This document shows, one piece after another, positions 55,835 to 64,000 of a stretch of 64,000 nt of DNA; positions within the stretch are counted from its first letter, which is position 1, and every line of letters begins with the position of its first letter. The stretch lies in the NCBI GenBank assembly GCA_951799425.1, contig OX637396.1, forward strand, positions 37,068,701 through 37,132,700, read 5' to 3'. Both the position numbers and the translations under genes were made by a program. The notes under the pieces are model-generated. The model ran no database searches. It was not told where the DNA came from and saw nothing but the letters and a program-made list of their open reading frames with translations. The DNA comes from Ilex aquifolium (lineage: Eukaryota > Streptophyta > Magnoliopsida > Aquifoliales > Aquifoliaceae).

Positions 55835-55884
55835 CTTTGTTTGTGATGCCTTGGATGGTTGGTTTGCCCACAAATTCAATCAAG
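55835..55884 (+). pseudogene. Captured phosphatidylinositol synthase exon
   Basis: A 50-nt exon with an acceptor (gattttag) and donor (gtatgg) reads FVCDALDGWFAHKFNQ. This is the CDP-alcohol phosphatidyltransferase signature (D-x2-D-G-x2-A...), close to plant PIS. The normal Arg of the motif is His here. Confidence 0.65.
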
Positions 55885-56159
55885 GTATGGATTTGTTTGG
55901 TGTCATTGTGATGAATGATAGGTTACTTTGACAGCTCATTTGCATATTATATTCAATTATTCTGTTAGTGATGTAATTTATAGATTGGGTTTTCTGATTG
56001 CGATAGCATGTGGGTTTGAATAAAAACATGTAATAATGAATAGGATAGCTACAAAACAAAGCAGCATAGATCCTGAAATTCTAAATAAATTCTATTTTTA
56101 AGACGAACAATCAAGTCTTTGAGCCTCTCTGAGTGAGTCTTCTGATCTCTCACATACAG

Positions 56160-56228
56160 GAATCCATGTTAAAGAAAGGGTTTGCATGGCATTTTAAAGC
56201 TTATGACCAATGTCCAGAACTAGAAAAG
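56160..56228 (+). pseudogene. Captured exon of a staphylococcal-nuclease-like gene
   Basis: A 69-nt exon (cacatacag| ... AAAAG|gtaagc) reads ESMLKKGFAWHFKAYDQCPE. This resembles the [22 protein letters not shown] region of plant Ca2+-dependent SNase-like nucleases. Confidence 0.62.
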
Positions 56229-58276
56229 GTAAGCAGTTTTGAGATAATTCTTGTATTCCCTTGTGTTGAATCTCTCTTTTGTTTCTTTTTTCTTTTAATA
56301 AAAGATTAAACACGAATATTGAATTCAATCACAGTTTTATTTGACACCGGCACCCTTTTGAGTGTGCTTGCTATATAAGTCTGCACCTATTAGTTGGTGG
56401 CCCCGGACCTATGAACTTCTCAAATGTTGGATCTTTTTTGCTTTCATGTACGTTTAAATGTAAAGAAAGTATAATATAAGAATGTGATCTTCACAGTGTG
56501 GGATGTGGGTGGACAATAAAAATTGAGGCCACTGTGGAGGCATTATTTTAATAATACGGATGGATTGGTAATGATTGGTCATTGTAGTCATATATTCCTA
56601 GATGTTGTTTTTGACGTTCATTTTTACCTTATTGATTGCATTGTTTCTATTTTCATTTAAGTTGTTTACCTGGATAGCCCTTTTAGCTTTTAGTATTTAT
56701 CAGTGGCCGTGTCAATGTAAAGTAACACAAAACTATAATTGATGCTCATAATGCGGTTTCTAAACTCTGTCAGTCCATGTCTTTTTGTTTTTTATCATTC
56801 CAGATTTATGTTGTTACCCTTTTGGATCGAGAGAGGATTGGAAAACCAAAGGCAAAGTTTCACGTTGTATTTTCTAGATGGAAACTCCCATTAACTCGAG
56901 CACTACAGTTGGGGGCATTGTTTTGGTTTAACTAATTAATTTTTTTTCAGCCCATTATCAGAGATCCATTTATGCTTAACAGTGTCATCTTCATGTCTGC
57001 ATTAAAATCTCAATAAAAACTCAGTAGTCTTAATCTCAACTATTTTGTGTGATTTGTCCTGCCGTTAAACAAAAATTGCCACTAGGCAGTGTTATAGAAC
57101 TTTTCATGAACAAACTACATGAGAAAAAAAAGTAGTAATCTTCAGTGGAGGATTATTTCAATGGATTACACAACAAAATCATAGTGTTTTATTATACATC
57201 GGAAACCTTGAACATACAAATTTATGGTGCTACCATCTATAAGTAATCTTTTTATAGCATTGTTTTCTAGGGAAATGAATGAATGGATTCTTATCTTATT
57301 AGAATGACTGGATATCACATGGAAATAAAAGAATGGAATATTCCCAATATTTATAAGGTGCGTTTCTTTTTTTGCAATTATTTTTCAAAAAAGTGGAGAC
57401 TCCAACCTTGTAATTTCTAAACATTAATTTTTTGTTATCATAGATGGCATTTCACTCTATTCCTTTAAATGGAATACCTCATTCTAATGGAGTCCATGTA
57501 CTCTCATTCTAATGGAGTCCATGTACCTCATTCTAATGATGTTCATGTACTCTCTAAAATAGGTTGTTTGGATACTACTTTTTCTCTGAACTTGTTATCA
57601 GTGTCTGTTTCTACATAGGGATATGTGAGAAACAAATCAGCTTGCCTATGATGTGGATCCGATTAAAACAATACAATTCTCAAACCACACTGGAAAGACG
57701 CTTATTTCATTTTACTGTAACAGTCTACCTAAATGGACAACAACTGTGGCAGTTCGTAGAAGGTCTTGAAGCAAATTATTCATTGTTCTATACTCACTTA
57801 TTGATAGGTACACTGCAGCAATCTCTGCAAACTTCATGCCAAATCTTATGATCTTCTTTTTCAGTATAGGGAGTGTGAGAATTGAAACCCATACAATCGA
57901 AGTTAAGAATAGCAAGACACATAAATGTTGAAGACCTAGAATTTACAGAAAACTAGCAAACATGTTATTCCATTTGGTTCTGGAAAAGGTAAAATGTGAC
58001 TACTCACATATAATTAATGCTTGAAGATCCTTTGCCAAAAGAAAATCATCGAATGCAGTTATGTTTCTTGATGCTTCTCCAATTATGTTGAGAGACACAA
58101 AATATAAGGATGGAATCAAGAATGATGATTTTGATCCAACTTTAAATATTAATTTCTTTATTATTTTTATTGGGTTTAGTGGTTCTTCGCTAATTATTTA
58201 TGAATGTTTACCAGTGAATTTATAGAATTGTGGTTCACGAATTTAATATATATGATTTTTTTTATAAATTACAGTT
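56229..58276 (+). other. Remaining interior of the gene-capturing Helitron
   Basis: AT-rich, intron-like sequence. Two further short coding-like pieces are possible: about 56804-56858 (IYVVTLLDRERIGKPKAK after tcattccag) and about 57717-57808 (VTVYLNGQQLWQFVEGLEAN). Neither family is recognised. A 'cattctaatgga' word is repeated at about 57480-57540. Confidence 0.35.
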
Positions 58277-58368
58277 CACGTGCAAAGCACGTGTGCATCC
58301 ACTAGTAAAAGCCAAAAGAGGATTTCAAATCTACTGCTCGCTTCCTTAGACTATGATCCCAACAAAAC

Positions 58369-58964
58369 TGATGGACCAGGCCCAATGGCCAATGTTGAAA
58401 GCCCAATCTTAATTAAGAGCCCAATCTTGTAAAGACTCAGCAAGGCCACTGTGGTCTATGCCCGGTCAAGCTCATTTGGTTCGAGGGGCTACATCACCGA
58501 GAAATGTGCAGGGTCATTCAAGAGTCTCATCCTCGTCGTCTTGGAAAGAGTCAACCCTCACCTCATCCTTTGACCGAATCTCATGGAGAGCACCGCAATT
58601 GTCTCTCCCGTTGCGAAGAGGTCGCCAGCTCCACCAGAATAGCTATTTAGTTACTATTAAGTCGCCTCAATCTGTTGGGGGGGCGACTATAAATTGTAAG
58701 CCCCACCAATACTTGGGGGGCAGATCACACTCAGTCGAGTACAACTCTTTCCTATCTCTTTAAGCTTGTAACTCTATGTTCTCCCTACTCACTTGAAGTA
58801 ATAAAGTACCCGGCGACCCTAATCATTCAAAGTGGACGTAGGTCACGTTGACCGAACCACTATAATCCTTGTGTTGTTCTTGTCTCCATCTCTGACTTCT
58901 TAATTACAGCATTTATTATTACTCACTTGACAAGTGGTGTGTAAAACTAATTTATGCATCATCA
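58369..58964 (+). mobile_element. Solo LTR, block 3 copy
   Basis: Orthologous to 13944-14540: same ends (tgatggacc...tgcatcatca) and same target copies, aaaac on the left and aaaat (one change) on the right. It shares the insertion site with block 1 but not with block 2. Confidence 0.88.
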
Positions 58965-59047
58965 AAAATAATATCGGGTAGAGAGGGAGGGTGGATCATC
59001 GGGGTTTACAAAATGAAAGAGATAGATTGGACGGAGACAAACTCTTT

Positions 59048-60114
59048 GGGAAATTACATCCAGACCCTAAGAAAAGTTTGCCACTTACTCACCTATTTAA
59101 AATATTACATACAGACCCCTTATATTCTGTGCGCGCGTAACATATAGGTTTCTCCCGTTAATGTCTGTTACTAATTGTTAATTAAATTACATTTAGATCC
59201 CTAAAATTTGAAATATGTAATATTTATGTCCTTCAAATTTAAAAATTACATTTAAATAAAAAATACTTCAATTAAAGATAAAATATCAAATATTTAAAAT
59301 TTTATAACCAAAATTTATGTTTTATTATGTTATTTATTGAAATAAAATTTAATTTTTTCTTAACAAATTATAATTAGTATTGTTAATGCCAAAATTTAGA
59401 TGACCTCTACGTCAATTTGTTGGACTTTGATTACCTGAAAAAGAAGTCAGAGACCGAAGAAGAGCTCCAGGGGTCGATTATCCGATACCTAAGTCAGTAA
59501 ATGATTCAAACGTATGAATTGTGTTTAGAAGCTAGAGATGGCATAACTAGAGTATCTTGGACTAAATGAACTTTTCACCATGAGTCAATTTTTTCATTAT
59601 CAAGTACGAACATATGAAACAAATCTAAACAACACATTTGTATGTTCTATTATATCATCCATTGATATAAAATCTAAACAAAATCCTAATTTTTTTAGAA
59701 AAAAATAGTAATCAGTATAAATATATCAAAGAACTCAATTCAACACTCATTTGCATACGATTATACTGTCTATTAGAATAAGACTAAAAACTCAAACAAG
59801 AAGTCGAACTATAATTGACACAATATCTTCTATCTTTAATTGTGGTAATTTAGTGATTTAATAGATTTCGTTAGTTTCATAACTAATAAGAGATATAAGT
59901 ATAATATTCTAAACTTGAGAGGGTTAAGTGTTATACACCTATAAATTTTAGGAGGATCTGAGTGTAATTTATTAATAGATATATTAACGGAAATTCATGG
60001 CAGGGTTTAAGTGTCATGCGTGCAAATTTTAGGGGATTTGTATATAAAATTTTAAATATTAAAGGATTTAAGTGATTAAGTGATAAAACTAAGGGGTCAA
60101 AGTGTAATTTCCCC
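59048..60114. mobile_element. M1, block 3 copy (no gypsy insertion)
   Basis: 1067 bp with long TIRs. Flanked by aaactcttt (59039-59047) and aaactattt (60115-60123). It shows the pre-insertion site of the Tat element at about 59977 (ttaatagatatattaacgg). Confidence 0.82.
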
Positions 60115-60159
60115 AAACTATTTTCGTCGAGGACTGGAGAAGTTTGCACTGAAATCTTT

Positions 60160-61388
60160 GGGTAAATCTTACAAAGACCCTGAACTATGACATTTATTTT
60201 AAATTGTCCCCTAAATTTATAATTATCTCAATTTATCCTCTAAATTATATAATTTTGACCAATAATTTATTCTCTAAATTACATAATTTATTATAATCAA
60301 TCCATTATTGTACATAGAAAATGGACTCAATTTTTTTATTCAAATTTATAAGTCATCTGGTTTAATTCATCAGCCTGAATGATGAACAAAATAAAAATAA
60401 AAATAGATATTCAATCTATTTAACTAGCGTTTATACTGTAAAATTGATTTTTGACGGAATAAAAAAAATATATATAATATAATCGTAATCATAGAATACG
60501 ACCCTAATTAAAAAATATATATAATAAAATCGTAATCATATATGGCGACAATGAAGTCTTAACAAGTTCTTTCTATTAATAAAAGGAACTAATACTTAAG
60601 CAAGAGGGGTGTAGCGATGGTGGATAGGAACCTAGGGATTTAAGATTAAGTGATTCAACATTTTTATGATATTTTTAACTTTAGTGCATATATTAACTTA
60701 TATTTTTTTTCGATAGTTTTAATTGTAATTACAATTCATTTGATAACTTTATTTTTTTTTTATGAAAACGTAAAACTATTAAATTATTTATGTATGAATT
60801 CTATTTATACAGTCTCATAACGATTCATTTATGATTAGCCAAATTATTGATACATATAATATTCAAATGCCAAATTTACCTACATTTTTCATTATTGTGG
60901 TCAGGGGTGTTCAGAACAGTTTACGTATATTTTGATTGGTTCGATCAAATGCAGATCATCTACGTGCGAGACTAGGAAATTCATGAGGGATAAATCTAAT
61001 ATGGAAGTTGCTAAGTTTCGACCTCAGGACGTTTGAATTTATAGCTTGTCCTTATCTACTAAGTTACCCTTTGGGGTTGAATCTGTCTTCTATATAACTG
61101 CAATTAGTGAATTTTTAATTTTTAATTTTCAATAACCCATTATAAAATCTTAAGTGGATGAATAAAAATCTTGAAAAAGTCTTTCATTTGTCTATAATTA
61201 TAGATCATCCATATTATCTATGTAACATGATTAATCTTAATGAAATCTATTTTATTTATCAATTAATCTTAACAACAGAGATCGATTGAAATAAATTACA
61301 TAATTTAGAGGACAAATTAAATAATTAAAAATTTAAGAAGTAATTTAAAATAAAAGTGATAGTTCATGAGTTATTTATGAAATTTATC
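60160..61388. mobile_element. M2, block 3 copy
   Basis: TIR element as in blocks 1 and 2. It resembles block 1 to about 61130 and block 2 from about 61265 onward. Confidence 0.8.
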
Positions 61389-62437
61389 GAAATCATTTTG
61401 TTTAGATCTAATAGTTTATCTTATAATTTATATTTTAATTTTTTAACTATAATAATTTTTTTATTTAAATCTAATTTGTTAACCACTATAAATATTTTAA
61501 AACCTAAAAAATTCTTCCTTCTTCTAAGTTGTCAATCTTTTCATTCATTCCCGGAAGACCCTTATTCCCCTAATTCTTTCCATATACTAATAAATAATCT
61601 ATAAATAATTCATAATCAGTTAGTTGTTCTCAAATAGCCACGATAAACAGTTTGACCACTCAAGTTTTAAACACCTTAAAAAAAATTGCTTTAAATCGGT
61701 TCATCCTAGCTCAAGATAGTGTAAAGTTGGGCTTGACTACGGTATGAAGAAAATTTTTGGTATTGTACCACTTCTTATTTTTTATATATTTCTATTAATT
61801 TTTAGGTGAAGTTTATCAACTTTTGCGATGCATTAACTTGAATTATGTTTTGTGATAATTTAGTCTCTAAATTGTACACTTTGACCCAATATAACCATTC
61901 CGTCCAAATTTATCATTAATTTTGACGAAAATTCTTGCGCGTACGCCAAGGATTAAGATATAATTTATTGAAAACGTGACGTCCAGAGTACTGATAATTT
62001 TAATTATAAATTTATTACGTAATACATAAATATGATCAAAAAATAATTTGAATAATTTCTTATCAAATTTTTACCCAAATTTTGGTCAAATAATTACCAA
62101 ATTATACAATTTTGATCATGAACTATTTAAATATTGGTCAAGAGCTACATATATTACATATTTTTTTGGTCAAGAGTTATCCAAATTATTTTTTAACCAT
62201 ATTTAAATATTACTAGACAAGTTTATGATAAAAAATCTTTAACAATTTTGATGTTGTCTGCTTGAGAGACCACATAAAAATATATTCAATACTTCAGGAA
62301 TCAAAATAATGCAATTAAAATATTAGAGATTAAAATAAAATAAACTCTATACTTTGAACACCTCTCGTGCAATTAAACAAAAAAAAATTAATTTTGTTTT
62401 TTCCAAGCCCTTTAAGTCAATCACAGATTGACCATCA
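61389..62437. other. AT-rich spacer and shortened promoter of gene 3, with an M3 remnant
   Basis: Matches block 2 closely, apart from two deletions. One removes the equivalent of 42939-43143, at about 61984. The other removes the equivalent of 43582-43720, at 62421/62422. The M3 remnant lies at about 61985-62378. Confidence 0.8.
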
Positions 62438-62864
62438 ATGGCTTCTTCATCTCTTTCCCATCTCCTCTCTCTGCTTCTCCTTCTTCTTCATCTTCATGTC
62501 CTTCCAGCAGTGTTAGCACTCAGTAAATCTGATTGTGACATTAGTCTGGACTCATCTCTATCAGCAGGAGACAACAAATTTCTTTGGAAATCTCGATCAG
62601 GTGAATTTGCCTTTGGATTTCTTAGTCTTGGAGGACCACAAGCTGATGAAGATCTCTTCCTTCTAGCCATCTGGTTTGCTAAAATACCTGAGCTGACTGT
62701 AGTTTGGTCAAGGAATGAAAATCCAGTGCCCCGAGGATCAAAAGTCATTCTAACCAATGATGAGGAGCTTATCCTCTATGATAGCAAAAACACAGAGATT
62801 TGGAAGGCAAATTCAAGTTCAACCAATAATAACAAACCCACTTGTGCTGCTATGCTTGACTCAG
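62438..62864 (+). CDS. LECRK gene 3, exon 1 (partial; continues beyond the window)
   Basis: Encodes the signal peptide and first half of the B-lectin domain, 142 aa. It is almost identical to gene 2 exon 1; I see one residue change (NDGELI to NDEELI). The donor CTCAG|gtatgt is intact and the following intron matches that of gene 2 up to the window end. Exon 2 is not in the window, so whether the gene is complete is unknown. Its promoter is truncated. Confidence 0.85.
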
Positions 62865-64000
62865 GTATGTATATATAGATGTACAATTAAGTATGAATCA
62901 TTAAAAAAAAAAATGTATGATTTTATATTGTGGATGTGAGTCTTAGAATCAAACCACGTTGTATAAGACTCTATTTAGTAATGTAATCAGAACTGGACCG
63001 ATAATCGAACCGTTAGGAAGATCGGGTCAATAATTCATTGATTTAATCGTTGAGTTAATCAGTTGAATCGGTCATATAACAAAAAATAAAAAAATATATA
63101 AAAATTATAAAACGTAATATTTTAACTAAAACATATGAAAAATAATATATAATTGCTCAAATAAAATACATTAAATGCATTTTCTATGGAATTCAAACAT
63201 GCAAAAACAAAAGAGAGTAAGAGAATCGTCTTTGTGTGTGTGTGTGTGAGAGTGAGAGAGTGAGATACAGAGGGGGGTTACAGTTACAGGCACTCAGGCA
63301 GCAAAGGAGAAGGGAGGAGGAGGAGACTCAGAAGTTAGCTAGATTGCTGAGTGAGAGGAGACTGAGTCAAATCGACTGCTTGATCTAGAACAGAGGAGGA
63401 GCTGGTCTGGTCGCCTGAGTTGTTCGTTGTTGCCTGAGTTTCATCGTTTGTCGTCGTATTTCGTCGCCTGCGAGTCAAGATTGAAGGAAGCACGTGGGAT
63501 GGAATTGCAGATTTAGGGCAAAATTGCCAAAAAAAAGAGGATTTTTTTTTAATATTATTTAAAATCTAACCATCTGATTTACCGGTTTGATCAAAAAATT
63601 GGCCGATTTAACGGTTTTCTTCCTGTTCGACTGTTTATACGGTTCAACTCAAGAATCGAACCAACTTAGGTCCTGGTTCATGGTTGGACTGGTCTGACCG
63701 GTCAATCTGGCCCGATTCTGAAAACAATATTTTTAGTTTGTGTCTAAAAAAACAATATTAAAATTTTTTTTTGGGGAAGAATTTTAGGAAAGTATATTTT
63801 GGTATTTTTTGTGTAGCAAAACTTGTTTAGTTATATAATTCTAAAAACAGTTCTACAAAATAGAAAACAATAAAACTTGTTTAAACAGTAACTCAAAAAA
63901 CAATGAAAACAAAAATGTGGTAGTGGTAGACGTCGTGGTGGTGGTGGAAGTATGGTGGTGGGATGGAAGTACGATGCTTTCTAAATTCTAAAAATATTAT
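62865..64000 (+). other. Intron of LECRK gene 3 (partial)
   Basis: Collinear with 44164-45297 of gene 2, including the TIR-like element (about 62985-63725). The main differences are a few small indels, such as acatatgaa after 63130. The window ends before the position where gene 2 carries the Helitron concatemer. Confidence 0.85.

Larger units (their letters stand above)
54353..58305 (+). mobile_element. Gene-capturing Helitron; 3' end defined, 5' end unresolved
   Basis: The 3' end is clear. A 7-bp stem CACGTGC-AAA-GCACGTG (58277-58293) is followed by 8 nt and CTAG (58302-58305), then host T. Block 1 gives the empty site: gattca|taaaagcc at about 13890, an A/T target. The interior carries exon fragments of at least three unrelated genes with their splice sites, all in the direction of the Helitron. 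The left host flank and TC end were not found. The 1.7 kb seen in block 1-2 before this point is absent, so 54353 is only a lower limit. Confidence 0.72.

Noticed and set aside
1-64000. tRNA or rRNA genes and organellar DNA insertions.
   Set aside because: None seen on either strand by eye. tRNA-like boxes occur only in SINE-like sequence. A tRNAscan run would be decisive.

Overview
This is a stretch of a plant nuclear genome, almost certainly a eudicot. It has PPR proteins with plant-type targeting peptides (one ending in a DYW domain), G-type lectin S-domain receptor kinases, GT-AG introns, and nested Ty3/gypsy (Tat lineage), Ty1/copia, Helitron and MULE-type transposons. I cannot name the species from the sequence.

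Region 1 (1-12,010) is the gene-bearing part. It holds the 3'-terminal exon of a probable AAK1/NAK-like kinase, a fragment of an OPT oligopeptide transporter, an intact PPR-DYW gene (minus, 2249-4228), an orphan but well-formed terminal exon (minus, 7867-8037), and an intact P-class PPR gene (minus, 8762-10312) with a likely non-coding leader near 11.3 kb.

Region 2 (12,011-64,000) is a tandem array of G-type lectin receptor-like kinase (LECRK) genes embedded in transposons. A diverged kinase fragment with a broken DFG motif (12,011-12,565) is followed by three repeats of a block made of two MULE-like TIR elements (here called M1 and M2), a fold-back element (M3) and a two-exon LECRK gene. Gene 1 (33,947-37,527, 813 aa) and gene 2 (43,737-51,124, 812 aa) are intact. 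Gene 3 (exon 1 at 62,438-62,864) runs off the window and has lost 139 bp of its proximal promoter. Block 3 looks like a recombinant: its left part resembles block 1 and its right part resembles block 2.

The array has been invaded repeatedly. Inside M1 of block 1 sits a 14,118-bp Tat-lineage Ty3/gypsy element (15,560-29,677; 716-bp LTRs, 5-bp target duplication gatat). Its gag-pol is on the minus strand. Between pol and its 3' LTR it carries two intron-containing genes on the opposite strand, both resembling the 'putative gypsy-type transposon' domain family. The convergent zone between those genes and pol contains three stacked tandem-repeat arrays, one of about 23 short perfect hairpins. The intron of LECRK gene 2 contains a head-to-tail concatemer of non-autonomous Helitrons carrying GGT-rich minisatellites (45,776-48,843). 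Downstream of gene 2 lie a Ty3/gypsy solo LTR, a truncated copia element, and a Helitron 3' end preceded by captured exons of ARP5, phosphatidylinositol synthase and a staphylococcal-nuclease-like gene. A second solo-LTR family occupies the same site in blocks 1 and 3, while block 2 keeps the empty site.

Functionally, the intact host genes are two organellar RNA-binding PPR proteins and two membrane receptor kinases of an immune-type (non-RD) family. The rest is mobile DNA and its debris. No tRNA, rRNA or CRISPR array was seen. Exon structures were deduced by hand from GT-AG signals and reading-frame continuity; no database search was run.
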